64,000 bases of DNA, taken from positions 6,391 through 70,390 of the forward strand of contig JAEWEO010000310.1 in NCBI GenBank assembly GCA_023389295.1, written 5' to 3'. This document shows positions 1 through 9,212 of this stretch, in pieces. The notes under the pieces were generated by a model. It ran no database searches and was not told where the DNA came from. It saw nothing but the letters and a program-made list of their open reading frames with translations. Positions within the stretch are counted from its first letter, which is position 1. Each line of letters opens with the position of its first letter. A program made the position numbers and the translations under genes. The stretch comes from Bacillota bacterium (GTDB taxonomy: Bacteria > Bacillota > Clostridia > Lachnospirales > Lachnospiraceae).

Positions 1-992
1 TGGATTACTTAGTAATTAACCATATGGAACCTGACCATTGTGCTAACATTGAAGAGATTGTACGAAGATACCCAAAGGTCAAGCTGGTGGGAAATCAAAA
101 AACATTTCAATTCATTCAGCAATATTATAGCCTTGACATGGCTTCCAACTACATGGAGGTGAAAGAAGGCTTTGAGTTGGCTCTGGGAAGTCATACCTTA
201 CGTATTTATCTGGCACCAATGGTACATTGGCCGGAAGTAATGGTTACTTATGAGATATCAAAAGGAATATTATTCTCAGCTGATGCCTTTGGTTCCTTTG
301 GCGCAATTGCCGGTAATATATTTGTAGACCAGGTAGACTTCAATGACCAGTTCTTAGATGAAGCAAGACGATATTATTCTAATATAGTAGGTCGTTACGG
401 TACGCAGGTTCAAGCACTTCTTAAGAAACTCTCAGCCTTACCGATTAATATGATCTGTTCCTTGCATGGTTTAATCTGGCGAGGTAACGATGTAGCATAT
501 ATTATGGATAAATACAATCTATGGAGCAGTTATCTTCCGGAAAAAAAGGGTGTCGTGCTGGCTTATGCCTCCATGTACGGCAATACGGAAAATGTGATGT
601 CAGCTTTGGCTACTAAGTTAGCCTTACGCGGAGTCAAAGATATGCGTATGTATGATGTATCAAAGACCCACCCCTCCTACATTATTTCCGATATCTTTAA
701 GTATAGTAACGTTGTAATAGGTTCTCCTACTTATAACATGAATCTATATTTTATGATGGACTCTCTGTTAAAAGAATTGTCCGTACTAAACGTAAAGAAC
801 CGTAAATACACCTTAATCGGAAATCATACTTGGGCATCTGCAGCACTTAAAAACATGACCGAAATGATTGGAGAATTAAAGGATAGTGAAATTGTTGGAA
901 CTCCTCTGGATGTTAAGTCAACTCTAAAATCTGATCGCGAAGCGGAGCTGGATGCAATCGCAGACGCAATTTGCCAGTCAATGACAGACTAA
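1..992 (+). CDS. Flavodiiron protein (FprA/NorV type), 5'-truncated by the window edge
   Basis: Reduces O2 to water or NO to N2O with a di-iron centre and FMN; a cytosolic oxygen/NO detoxification enzyme of anaerobes. The reading frame is open from base 3, and the residues before the first ATG (DYLVINHMEPDH) contain the H-x-E-x-D-H iron-ligand motif of the metallo-beta-lactamase domain, so the true start lies left of the window. Further metal-site motifs follow (YLAPMVHWPEVM, FSADAFGSFG and a late CSLHGLIWR). The C-terminal third is a flavodoxin domain with the FMN phosphate loop YASMYGNTEN. No rubredoxin domain follows, so this is the short class A form. Partner electron donors are not visible. 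The family is clear; whether O2 or NO is the main substrate cannot be read from sequence. Confidence 0.93.
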   Translation, partial: DYLVINHMEPDHCANIEEIVRRYPKVKLVGNQKTFQFIQQYYSLDMASNYMEVKEGFELALGSHTLRIYLAPMVHWPEVMVTYEISKGILFSADAFGSFGAIAGNIFVDQVDFNDQFLDEARRYYSNIVGRYGTQVQALLKKLSALPINMICSLHGLIWRGNDVAYIMDKYNLWSSYLPEKKGVVLAYASMYGNTENVMSALATKLALRGVKDMRMYDVSKTHPSYIISDIFKYSNVVIGSPTYNMNLYFMMDSLLKELSVLNVKNRKYTLIGNHTWASAALKNMTEMIGELKDSEIVGTPLDVKSTLKSDREAELDAIADAICQSMTD

Positions 993-1036
993 TATCAGTA
1001 GTATTAGAATGTTTAGCACATCAATCTAGGAAATAG

Positions 1037-1145
1037 AAGAGCGTGTGTATATTATTCCCTATAGAGACCACTTGTCGCCATCGGTTGCTACGAACGACAA
1101 ACGAGTGAAATGTGTCTCTGGAATAATAAACATACGCTCTTTTTT
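1037..1145 (+). terminator. Long extended hairpin with U-run between convergent genes
   Basis: Arms at about 1037-1058 and 1120-1142 pair over some 21 bases with two or three mismatches. The enclosed sequence can pair further (GAGAC with GTCTC, CACT and TGTCG with CGACA and AGTG). A T-run follows the right arm, so it can terminate the upstream flavodiiron gene. The element is much longer (about 108 nt) than a usual intrinsic terminator. Confidence 0.6.
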
Positions 1146-1167
1146 AACTAAATTATTATATATTGGG

Positions 1168-1764
1168 TTAACCAATAATTGCTTCACCAAAAAACTCTGG
1201 AAGATGGAAATTTGGTGTTTCATTTACAATGGGAGCATAACTTGCATAGTGTTCAATGCTAGGGTCCTCACTAATTTTATAAAAGTTACAGGTTAATCTA
1301 TCTCCCGTTTTAAGGGGCTCTATATGAAATAAATCACAAATTAATTCCATGGGGATACGAAGTAATACGCTCCAAGAATCCTCTTGTATCGTAGCTTCAC
1401 AATCAGCCCGGTAAGATGTAAGTTCGTTCATCCATTTACGACTTCTGCCTTCTCCAAATTGACTTAAGAGTGCCCCATTGGCATTCATCTCAAAGTTACA
1501 ATAATTCATTGTTTGACCCGGATTGAAATTTAGAAATGCCTCTAATCCGCTGTCCTTATAAACCGGATCATTCTCCTTGGTATATCTTCTTAGGGGATTG
1601 CTTTCTATCGCCGTCATTGAGATAACAATTCCGTAATTTTGCAATAACGCCATCTGGCCGTAGGCTTTTGGTCTATAATTATTGGTCCACTGATATTGAT
1701 CAATGGGAAAGACCGAACAGTCCTTTAGCTGTTCTATATTGTTTATACTTTTCACCTGATACAT
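1168..1764 (-). CDS. CBM9-like carbohydrate-binding domain protein
   Basis: A 198-residue protein without signal peptide. The pattern WTNNYRPKAYGQMALLQNYGIVISM, the mid-protein EAFLNFNP and EMNANGAL stretches, and the late SWSVLLRIP followed by LTCNFYKIS resemble the family-9-like carbohydrate-binding (DOMON-type) beta-sandwich. In that family the stand-alone, cytosol-predicted versions are common in clostridia and have no assigned reaction. A good ribosome site (GGAGGAAATAAT) precedes the ATG. It is monocistronic, converging on the flavodiiron gene and sharing no operon with the secreted proteins next to it. The fold is fairly certain; ligand and role are unknown. Confidence 0.65.
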   Translation of the reverse strand: MYQVKSINNIEQLKDCSVFPIDQYQWTNNYRPKAYGQMALLQNYGIVISMTAIESNPLRRYTKENDPVYKDSGLEAFLNFNPGQTMNYCNFEMNANGALLSQFGEGRSRKWMNELTSYRADCEATIQEDSWSVLLRIPMELICDLFHIEPLKTGDRLTCNFYKISEDPSIEHYASYAPIVNETPNFHLPEFFGEAIIG

Positions 1765-1961
1765 TATTATTTCCTCCAGTTAAATGTATGTCTTGCATTG
1801 GTATCATAGCTTCGTACGTAACATATTATCATTACCAAAGTAGGATTGTCAAAACCTACGATAATATAATGTCTGGTTATCTGAACCCACCCTATGTGAC
1901 ATAAAGTACATAAAATCCACCAGAAATTTTCACATTTTTAATTTGCTCTAATATCATCTAT

Positions 1962-3848
1962 TTATTTAGATAATTTAAAGTAGACAAATTTTTGCCCTTT
2001 CCACATACCTGTTCCTGCTTCTACGGTTATTTTTAACTTCTTAACGATACCATTGGACTTCATTGTAATCGTAACACTACCCATTTTATGTATGGTGATA
2101 ATTCCTTTCTTACTAATGGTTGCTATGTTCTTATTAGAAGATGCAAAGGTTACTGCAGTACAATTATTAAATGTAAACAAACTATTGAGATCCAATTTAT
2201 TGTCAGAGGATAACAATGTAAATGCAGGTAATGTATCCTTCACCTCAATACTGGGCTTAGTATCTTTCACGGTTACTTTTATTGTTTTTGATTTAGTACC
2301 CTTTAAAGAGACCTTTATCGTACAGGTACCTTTCTTCTTTGCTGTTATAACACCTTTTTTTGATACAGTAGCGATTGATACATCCGAGCTCTCAAATTCC
2401 ATCTCTTCTTTACTATTAATTGCAGTTGCATTAATTTTTGCAGTTTTTCCTTTTTCTAATGTGAAACTTGTCTTACCTAGCTTTATTTCTGGGGTGTAGA
2501 TATCAGATTCATCTAAGTCATCTTCATCTGCTGTAATAAAAGTCCGTTTTAAAACAGTATTCTCTTTCTTAGCATATACCGTATATATTGTATTTTTCTT
2601 AAGATTCTTAAACATATTACTACTTTGATAAGACTTGCCGTCAATACTGTATTGATAACCACTTAATTTTTTAATTCTAAAATATGTGTTACCATACTCT
2701 TGTAGCATTAGTTGGTTACTTTCACTTTTTTCTATCAATTTATTATTAATATCGGTATAACCCTCTTCAATTATTTGATTAGCATATGTAGCAAAACTTC
2801 CATCCGGAATAACTACATATGGCGCATCCCAAACGTATTGTAAATTTTCAGGTGGGTTATTACCAAGGAACTCAATATACTCAGGTGCATCTTGAACGCT
2901 CATATTTAGATTTATATATTCAAAGGTGGAAGGAAATATCATTTTCTTAATATTAAAACCCTCACAAAGAAATACTGCACCACCATCCAGAGGCTCATCA
3001 AATTCATCTTCTAGAGCTCCAATACTTATAACCGGCAATCCAGCTATGCTATCTAAAAACTTCAATTCTTCTGTGTAAGGGTAATAGGCAGAAAAATATG
3101 ACAAATCATAACTGAGTTTATATGCAATTTTATCTATAATAAATCCTTGGTCGATATCGATAATGTAATGATTTTGTGAGAATTTTTCCGGAGACATATC
3201 AAAATAGGTGGAGCTACTTTTTGCTGGAGTTTTAGTTTCATATTGATATATATTATTACTATCAAAGGTTGTATCAATTGATATCCACCGTCCATCAACG
3301 TAAGCCATATTCCAAGCATGAGACTCCCAACCTGATAATCCGTCTGCATACCCATATACATTAATAACCGGGATGTCAACGGATGTAAGCATTGCATGGG
3401 TAAGTTCAGTATATCCTCCACACATAGCAATACGCTTCGTAAATACATCATAGGCCATTAAGCCTGATTCACCATTAATATTATCTATGTATGAATCCAT
3501 ATTATAGTAGACATTATTCGCAATCCAATCATGAATAATTCTAACCTTATCATATTCTGAATTCGTACCTTCTATCAGCTTCTTCGTAAATTCTCTTATC
3601 TCCTCAAACTGAGCCTGTGTCATATCATCATCCGGACTATAATAATAATTGGCAGTAATATAGGCTTTTGCATCTACATTGTCAAGGATCTCCATGTATT
3701 TGCTCATTGTTGTAACACGTACATCGAAAGACGGAACGTCCGCTTGTGCATAAGCTATACTAGGTTTCTTTGTTGTATCCATAATTAGAAATAATGTAAT
3801 TAATATAGCCAGAGATAATAATTGGGTCAATCTTTTGTGTTTTTTCAT
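1962..3848 (-). CDS. Secreted transglutaminase-like protein with bacterial Ig-like (BIG2) domains
   Basis: An exported protein of 628 residues. The start is placed at 3848 because the ATG twelve bases upstream is part of the ribosome binding site (ATGGAGGATTCAATG). The order is signal peptide (hydrophobic residues about 8-24, ending near AYAQA); a transglutaminase-like cysteine-peptidase domain with the Cys-His-Asp triad visible as MCGGYTE (C143), ESHAWN (H177) and ISIDTTFD (D192); a middle region of unknown fold; then one clear BIG2 domain (TSFTLEKGKTAKI, then VSIATVSKKGVITAKKKGT) and a second degenerate one at the C terminus. Such proteins sit at the clostridial cell surface and may cleave or cross-link wall peptides; the substrate is not known. 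It starts 20 bases after the lipoprotein gene ends, so the two are probably co-transcribed. Confidence 0.8.
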   Translation of the reverse strand: MKKHKRLTQLLSLAILITLFLIMDTTKKPSIAYAQADVPSFDVRVTTMSKYMEILDNVDAKAYITANYYYSPDDDMTQAQFEEIREFTKKLIEGTNSEYDKVRIIHDWIANNVYYNMDSYIDNINGESGLMAYDVFTKRIAMCGGYTELTHAMLTSVDIPVINVYGYADGLSGWESHAWNMAYVDGRWISIDTTFDSNNIYQYETKTPAKSSSTYFDMSPEKFSQNHYIIDIDQGFIIDKIAYKLSYDLSYFSAYYPYTEELKFLDSIAGLPVISIGALEDEFDEPLDGGAVFLCEGFNIKKMIFPSTFEYINLNMSVQDAPEYIEFLGNNPPENLQYVWDAPYVVIPDGSFATYANQIIEEGYTDINNKLIEKSESNQLMLQEYGNTYFRIKKLSGYQYSIDGKSYQSSNMFKNLKKNTIYTVYAKKENTVLKRTFITADEDDLDESDIYTPEIKLGKTSFTLEKGKTAKINATAINSKEEMEFESSDVSIATVSKKGVITAKKKGTCTIKVSLKGTKSKTIKVTVKDTKPSIEVKDTLPAFTLLSSDNKLDLNSLFTFNNCTAVTFASSNKNIATISKKGIITIHKMGSVTITMKSNGIVKKLKITVEAGTGMWKGQKFVYFKLSK

Positions 3849-3868
3849 TGAATCCTCCATAATGAATT

Positions 3869-5254
3869 TTATCGTTTGTAACTGTACATCGCATCGTCAA
3901 ATATCGCAGCCATATCAGACTGCTTGCCATATTTAAAGCCTATCCTCCCCTCATATGCCATGGAATCGCAAGAATCTGTGGCGATAAACACGCGAAGTTT
4001 TTCACCGTCTTCGCGCGTGAATTGTATTGTAGCGATGTAAGGACAACCAGAAAAGCCGTATACCTCCTCGCTATTTATCGATTTATCCATGAGCTTTGAC
4101 AAAGCGGTGAGTTTTTCCATATCATTTACGGTTTGCGACCGTAATTTGAAAATATAGGAGCCATCCGATTGCTCTACCCATTCTGATAAATTAATACTTG
4201 CGCTCCTTAAAGGGGTTTCAAACCATTTCGCGTCAAAGCTTCCATAATCCATATCCACAACATCTTTTATTTTGCTCATAACAAATTTATATATATTTTC
4301 ATTGTATTCAAGCGAAACAAATCCTTGCTCATCTGTGAACGACATCATGTAACCCGTTGAATTCCTATTGCCAAGAAGTACATATTGCCTTCCGTCTATA
4401 TTCAGCTTAGCGCCTGTAGTACGTATGGCACTATCTTTCCCATACAAGTACTTCCATGCATCTTGGCGTGATTTTACACCATCGACAACGTTTGAGGAGG
4501 AAATCAAGCCACGAATTTCTTCGAGTCCATCGCTGTCTATATTGATGTAGCAGGGATATTGAGTTGAATAAAACTTCAATGTATCGGCATCTTGATAATA
4601 AAATTCAATACAGGGCGTATTCTCACTATAAAACGAAAGACCCTCATTCTTTTTTATAAAGGTAAGTTCATCTCTTCCGCCTTGCGTAAATGCACGACCA
4701 AACGCCTGATTAACATTTTCATTAGAGCTTTCACATACACTAAAGCAAAAGCAGTCAAGGGTTTCGCTACCTAAAGGCATCTCTAGAAGACGATAGCCTT
4801 TGACCTCGTAAAGGATTGTCGAGTTTAAATCTTTATCATAATATCCGATTTGGAAAATTTCTCCCATAGTATCAGGCCCTGAAAAATATCCTAAGTTAAT
4901 GCTGTCAAAATCATTGTATACAGGTGCATCCGCACGCCGGACGGCTAAGTAATAATCCATGCCTTCTCCTGCTGTTCGACCTGTGATATCGTAATGTCCT
5001 AGTAACATATCAGACAACTGCTTTGTTTTACTCTCGTCCATCTGCTTAAATGCAGCGCAGTCAATATAGCTTTCTACAAGGGCGATATACTCGTCCTGTG
5101 GGGTAGGTGGCGTTGGTTTCGGCGTTTCCTGTGGCATAGTTGGTGCAATGGGAGTTATAGGAATATCGCTCACAGAAGAAGGCTCCGGTTTTGCACACGA
5201 AGCCGCTAGAAGCGTAACCAACAGTATTATGACGACTACGTACTGTTTCTTCAT
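3869..5254 (-). CDS. Predicted lipoprotein of unknown function
   Basis: A 461-residue protein with a lipoprotein signal peptide: MKKQYVVV, a hydrophobic stretch, then the lipobox LAASC with the lipidated cysteine at residue 20. A Pro/Thr-rich linker of about 25 residues follows (PITPIAPTMPQETPKPTPPT). The remainder is soluble and beta-rich, with no motif I recognise. A strong ribosome site (AGGAGAGG, 8 bases spacing) fixes the start. It is directly upstream of the transglutaminase-like gene and probably in the same operon, which suggests a joint role in the cell envelope. Its G+C content looks higher than that of its neighbour. No function is assigned. Confidence 0.7.
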   Translation of the reverse strand: MKKQYVVVIILLVTLLAASCAKPEPSSVSDIPITPIAPTMPQETPKPTPPTPQDEYIALVESYIDCAAFKQMDESKTKQLSDMLLGHYDITGRTAGEGMDYYLAVRRADAPVYNDFDSINLGYFSGPDTMGEIFQIGYYDKDLNSTILYEVKGYRLLEMPLGSETLDCFCFSVCESSNENVNQAFGRAFTQGGRDELTFIKKNEGLSFYSENTPCIEFYYQDADTLKFYSTQYPCYINIDSDGLEEIRGLISSSNVVDGVKSRQDAWKYLYGKDSAIRTTGAKLNIDGRQYVLLGNRNSTGYMMSFTDEQGFVSLEYNENIYKFVMSKIKDVVDMDYGSFDAKWFETPLRSASINLSEWVEQSDGSYIFKLRSQTVNDMEKLTALSKLMDKSINSEEVYGFSGCPYIATIQFTREDGEKLRVFIATDSCDSMAYEGRIGFKYGKQSDMAAIFDDAMYSYKR

Positions 5255-5453
5255 ATCATTTACCTCTCCTATACAAATGTTGTGATTAAACTTTAACTGG
5301 CTAGATTTTCCACCTTAGTAGCATTATATATTATTAATTACAGGAAATAAAGCCCTATCGATATAAGATAAATTTCAGTATCCTAATTAACTAGATAAGA
5401 GTACGAAAAGAAAAATATATTTGAATATCCCGTTTGATCTTTAAAATATATGC

Positions 5454-5502
5454 AAAAAGAAACTATTCCTTCACTCATTTATTTATGAAGGAACAGTTTC
5501 TT
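5454..5502 (-). terminator. Terminator of the eut operon
   Basis: Arms at 5458-5473 and 5486-5502 form a 16-bp stem (AGAAACTGTTCCTTCA with TGAAGGAATAGTTTCT) with a 12-base loop. On the minus strand it is followed by TTTTGC. It lies just past eutQ and ends the operon. Confidence 0.85.
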
Positions 5503-5510
5503 CTTTAGAC

Positions 5511-5954
5511 TTATATTTGCTGCTGCCAATTGGCTGGGTATACAAAGTAAGCAAATCTAGCATTCGACGGTGTCTGGAAATGAATGTGGCTATTCTTTGG
5601 AATATAGATAATGTCACCGGGATATCCGGTTACTATCCTTCCATTAATTTCAATCTCTAGAACTCCATCGATTACCATATCATATTCATCATAAGAAAGC
5701 GTCCACTCAAAGCTGGTATGATCCAGTTCCATGATACCAGCTCCCATTCTTGGAGCTTCCTCCAAGGTAACGACATCCTTTAATGAGACTCCGTACTGCC
5801 CACCAAAAGGCTCCGTCTTAACCGTATCCGTTTTTATCCTAAGAATTCCACTGGGATCCTTATCTTTTACAAAATCCTCAGGATCTTTTCTTTCAAAAGC
5901 TTCACGGATTACCCTTTCTACTATTTCACGAATTATCTCTTCACTCAAATTCAT
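5511..5954 (-). CDS. eutQ: EutQ, ethanolamine utilization cupin protein
   Basis: A 147-residue form of EutQ, shorter than the enterobacterial protein of about 230 residues because it has little N-terminal extension. The cupin core is clear: LDHTSFEWTLSYDEYDMVIDG, then GDIIYIPKNSHIHFQTP. In Salmonella EutQ is reported to have acetate-kinase activity and to help microcompartment assembly; that role is carried over by homology. The first 20 residues (SEEIIREIVERVIREAF) form an amphipathic helix like the encapsulation peptides of microcompartment cargo. It is the last gene of the operon, after eutH and before the terminator. Confidence 0.9.
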   Translation of the reverse strand: MNLSEEIIREIVERVIREAFERKDPEDFVKDKDPSGILRIKTDTVKTEPFGGQYGVSLKDVVTLEEAPRMGAGIMELDHTSFEWTLSYDEYDMVIDGVLEIEINGRIVTGYPGDIIYIPKNSHIHFQTPSNARFAYFVYPANWQQQI

Positions 5955-5985
5955 CCTAGCAATTCCGCCTTTCTAGCTACAGATG

Positions 5986-7278
5986 TTATTTTTCATTCGA
6001 TGCAGCCGATTCACTTTGTGATTTCTCGCCAGCAACTATGGTCTCCATTTCCTTTTTTGTCGGTCCTGCCGTCTTAATCTTGGAGAGAAGCTTCGGAGCA
6101 AGAATATTAGCAAGAATAAGTGCTGTTATACCTGCTACTAACTTTCCGATAATAACAGGGAATATCATTTCCGAGTTTACACCTGCTGTAAATCCCAAAT
6201 GATCACCAAATACAAATGCTGCTGATACAGCAAAAGCAACGTTTAATAATTTGCCTTTTGCATTCATATCACCCATGATATTGAACATAGCAATATTATT
6301 TGCCAGGTTGGCTACAAGACCTGCAGAACTATTTTCATCCATGCCAAAGGCTTTACCCATTTTCTTAAGAGGCTTCTCAAAGGTCTTGGTGATCCATTTC
6401 ACCATGGGGAAAGCTCCGATCAATACAATGGCAATCTGTCCGCACACGAGTAAACCCGACATCAAAGGAATGGTACCAGTCGAATCCGGTTCCACCATGA
6501 TATTTAATAGCGGAAATTTAATCCCTGTCTGAAACTGAAATACTGCTAAAGCTGTGAAAACTGTGATTAATACAGTAACACCGGTTCCAAATTTGTTGAA
6601 GCCGTTAATCATCTTGGTCGGGATAAACCAAAGACCTACCACAATAAGACCTGCAATGATGATTACCGGGATGAGGTTAACTAAAATAGTTCCAATGCTT
6701 ATTTTATATGAGGTCATATTCATTGCCAAACCGCCTACGATACAACCAATGGGAACTGTAATAAGACCCGCAAGAATACCGGCACCAAGATAAGGTCTAT
6801 CATCCTTTTTAATGATGGATAGGGCTACTGGAATAGTAAATACAATGGTTGGTCCCATCATAGTTCCCAGGATTAAACCGGAGAAATTTCCGATGGACCC
6901 ATTGTCAGCCAACTGCATTGCCAGAGGATAACCACCCATATCACAAGCAAGTAAGGTGGTTGCAAACATGGAAGCATCTGCTCCTACCAGGTTATAAATC
7001 GGAACAATAATTGGTTTTAAAATGATTGCAAGAACAGGTGCTGCTGCAACTACACCTGCCATAGCGATTGCTAAAGGTCCCATGGCATTGAACCCTTCAT
7101 CAAACTTTTCACCATAGCCTAATTTATTGCCACGAATTTTATCAACGGCACCGACAATCATAAATATCATCATAATAAAAATAATGACGGAGTTAATGGA
7201 TAAATTAGAAACCCATGCTTTTATACTTTCCGTAAATACGCTTACATTTGTTATATTATCGATTAATTCTTGAAACAT
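5986..7278 (-). CDS. eutH: EutH, ethanolamine transporter
   Basis: An integral membrane protein of 430 residues that moves ethanolamine across the membrane; in other bacteria it matters mainly when ethanolamine is scarce or the pH is low. About ten or eleven hydrophobic segments can be counted (for example INSVIIFIMMIFMIVGAV, AIAMAGVVAAAPVLAIIL and VLITVFTALAVFQF). The family block VGADASMFATTLLACDMGGYPLA is present. The C-terminal tail is polar and cytosolic. The start has a good ribosome site (AAGGAGGATAAAGT). It follows the pduT-like gene by 35 bases and precedes eutQ by 31. Confidence 0.95.
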   Translation of the reverse strand: MFQELIDNITNVSVFTESIKAWVSNLSINSVIIFIMMIFMIVGAVDKIRGNKLGYGEKFDEGFNAMGPLAIAMAGVVAAAPVLAIILKPIIVPIYNLVGADASMFATTLLACDMGGYPLAMQLADNGSIGNFSGLILGTMMGPTIVFTIPVALSIIKKDDRPYLGAGILAGLITVPIGCIVGGLAMNMTSYKISIGTILVNLIPVIIIAGLIVVGLWFIPTKMINGFNKFGTGVTVLITVFTALAVFQFQTGIKFPLLNIMVEPDSTGTIPLMSGLLVCGQIAIVLIGAFPMVKWITKTFEKPLKKMGKAFGMDENSSAGLVANLANNIAMFNIMGDMNAKGKLLNVAFAVSAAFVFGDHLGFTAGVNSEMIFPVIIGKLVAGITALILANILAPKLLSKIKTAGPTKKEMETIVAGEKSQSESAASNEK

Positions 7279-7313
7279 ACTTTATCCTCCTTAACCTTTA
7301 CTCTATATATTTT

Positions 7314-7853
7314 TTATTGTAAAGCTTCAAATAATTGGGGTGAGGGTTTTGGAATAACCGTACTTTGAAGATATAATTCACTACTTTTTTCTGCTGCAGC
7401 TATGGCTGTGTGAACCGCACCTATTTCCCCTGTCAGAGATACAAACCCTTTTCCTCCGATGGCAAATCCAATTCGTACCTCAATTAAAGTAATCTGTGCT
7501 GCTTTTGCTGCAACATCCGCTGCATTGATGGCAGACGCTACGGAGTAAAATTCAATCACTCCCACCGCTTTCGTACTTGGTACCTGAGTTACTGCTGATA
7601 ATGCAGGGATGAGCTGGGGATGGATACTTGGAATAAATAAGGAATCCACCAAGTACTCCCCGCTGCGCTTCTTCCCCTCTGTCATGGAGGCCTTCACATC
7701 TCCTGTATCACCGGCTATGATAATCATATATTTTCCGGGACATACGGTACAGGAGCGAATTAAATCCACCTGCGCTGCCTTCAACATAAAATCGCAGGTT
7801 TCAATTCCACGTGCGATGCTTGTCAGCTCAATCATACCAATTGCATTGCCCAT
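7314..7853 (-). CDS. PduT-like tandem-BMC shell protein with Fe-S cysteine
   Basis: Two BMC domains in tandem (residues about 1-90 and 92-179) make a trimeric shell tile. Alignment by eye to PduT is close: the start MGNAIGMIELTSIARG, the block SCTVCPGKY, VDSLFIPSIHP, AVGVIEFYSVASAI and VIPKPSPQLF. In PduT, Cys38 of the TICPGK motif from three subunits binds a [4Fe-4S] cluster in the pore; here the equivalent cysteine is again residue 38. It probably carries electrons across the shell. Its gene directly follows the PduS-like gene (2 bases apart), and PduS and PduT are known to interact in the propanediol system. In this locus it works in an ethanolamine compartment. Confidence 0.9.
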   Translation of the reverse strand: MGNAIGMIELTSIARGIETCDFMLKAAQVDLIRSCTVCPGKYMIIIAGDTGDVKASMTEGKKRSGEYLVDSLFIPSIHPQLIPALSAVTQVPSTKAVGVIEFYSVASAINAADVAAKAAQITLIEVRIGFAIGGKGFVSLTGEIGAVHTAIAAAEKSSELYLQSTVIPKPSPQLFEALQ

Positions 7854-7855
7854 GA

Positions 7856-9208
7856 CTAGTCCTCCCTTCGCATGATTCTGATGCCCAGATTTGTAATTTC
7901 AGTTATTGTTCCGTCCAGGCTGGAATGAATGTTGGCTGATATCCCTTTTTCATTGGCCGCAGCAATCAAATCGCCCTTCTGAACCAGATCTCCCATTTTG
8001 ACTACGGGTAATGCAGGCATACCGATATGCTGACTTAACATAACAAATACTTCTTTAGGCATGACCTCATAACATTCTTTGGCATGCTGCCCCTCGTAGT
8101 TACTTAGCCCAAGTCTTGCAACTAACCGCCCTGTAGGTACTTTATGAATATCTACAACATCTCTGGCTATGGGTTTCTTATTTCGCTCAATTTCTAATCC
8201 TTTTTCTCTCAGCCGCTTCTTGATGTGCCGATTAACTCTACAAGGTGAGAGGCCCATGGGACAGGAATACATCTCACATAGCCCACAGTCGCAGCAATTA
8301 ACTGCATTCCCAAAGATTTTCTTATACTCCTCATCATCGGTAATCACAGCCTCTCTCCAGATATTGCGCATTACAATATGGGGTTGTATGTTATGACCGA
8401 TGAGATATCTTGGACAGAGATCCGTGCACATGCGACATTGGATGCATGCACTTCTAGCATGCGCCACCATCTTATGAAAGGATAGACGATTCCAATTGAT
8501 TAGATAATGGTCTCTAGGAAGCACCATAATATTTCCTGTCGTTTTAGTGATAACCGCTTTATCAATCTCTTCCTCCGTCTCCAGTACCTTTCCCATCATG
8601 GGACCTCCTAGAAGAACAGCGTAACTTTGTATTTTAACCATTGCTTTTGCGATACATTCTCGAATGCCTGTTCCGATCGGAGCCTTCACCATAATCGGGG
8701 TATCCACCTCTCCTACAATGGAAAGATATTTTTCTGTAACCGGACGCTGTCTCATTGCTTCCATAACATTAATTACAGTTCCAACGTTACTTACCACAAC
8801 TCCCACGTCAATAGGAATTCCACGCTCCGGTACTGAGGTTTTGCAAACCTGCTGAACAATTACCTGCTCATCTCCGGCAGGATAGAAGGTTTTCATCTCA
8901 TAAATCTCAATATCCGCATCAGCCTTTTGGATCGCTTCTTTTAGGCAGCTTATCTCCTTCGTATATTTTTCTTTGAGCGCAATAACACTTCTCTTCGCGC
9001 CAAGGTGATCGGATACTGCCACAATACCTTCTACAAGTTGATCTGCAAAATTACGACACAGGAATTTATCAGTCTCAATGAGTGGTTCACATTCAGCGGC
9101 ATTTATGATAAAGCATTCTGCTTTTGTATTAATTTTAATATGCGTCGGAAAACCGGCTCCTCCTGCGCCAACAACACCTGCCGCCTTAACTGCTTCTGTT
9201 AAATTCAT
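7856..9208 (-). CDS. PduS-like RnfC-type flavo-iron-sulfur protein (cobalamin reductase)
   Basis: A 450-residue relative of RnfC and PduS. The N-terminal glycine-rich loop GVVGAGGAGFPTH binds FMN. Two ferredoxin-type motifs follow: C255-x2-C258-x2-C261-x3-C265, and a second set around residues 305-316 (CCDCGLCEMYSC). The C terminus has a barrel-sandwich/SLBB-like segment (GDLIAAANEKGISANIHS). PduS reduces cob(III)alamin for the adenosyltransferase and passes electrons via PduT, so here it probably serves EutT and EutBC. It sits between eutN (4 bases away) and pduT. The gene is not part of the classic Salmonella eut operon. Confidence 0.9.
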   Translation of the reverse strand: MNLTEAVKAAGVVGAGGAGFPTHIKINTKAECFIINAAECEPLIETDKFLCRNFADQLVEGIVAVSDHLGAKRSVIALKEKYTKEISCLKEAIQKADADIEIYEMKTFYPAGDEQVIVQQVCKTSVPERGIPIDVGVVVSNVGTVINVMEAMRQRPVTEKYLSIVGEVDTPIMVKAPIGTGIRECIAKAMVKIQSYAVLLGGPMMGKVLETEEEIDKAVITKTTGNIMVLPRDHYLINWNRLSFHKMVAHARSACIQCRMCTDLCPRYLIGHNIQPHIVMRNIWREAVITDDEEYKKIFGNAVNCCDCGLCEMYSCPMGLSPCRVNRHIKKRLREKGLEIERNKKPIARDVVDIHKVPTGRLVARLGLSNYEGQHAKECYEVMPKEVFVMLSQHIGMPALPVVKMGDLVQKGDLIAAANEKGISANIHSSLDGTITEITNLGIRIMRRED

Positions 9209-9212
9209 AAAC

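Noticed and set aside
1045..1296. Plus-strand 83-codon reading frame
   Set aside because: It runs through the structured hairpin and into the antisense of the CBM9-like gene; no homology pattern.
2053..2499. Hydrophobic plus-strand reading frame that looks like a membrane protein
   Set aside because: Antisense of the BIG2 domains; the Lys-rich coding strand gives Leu/Phe/Val on the other strand.
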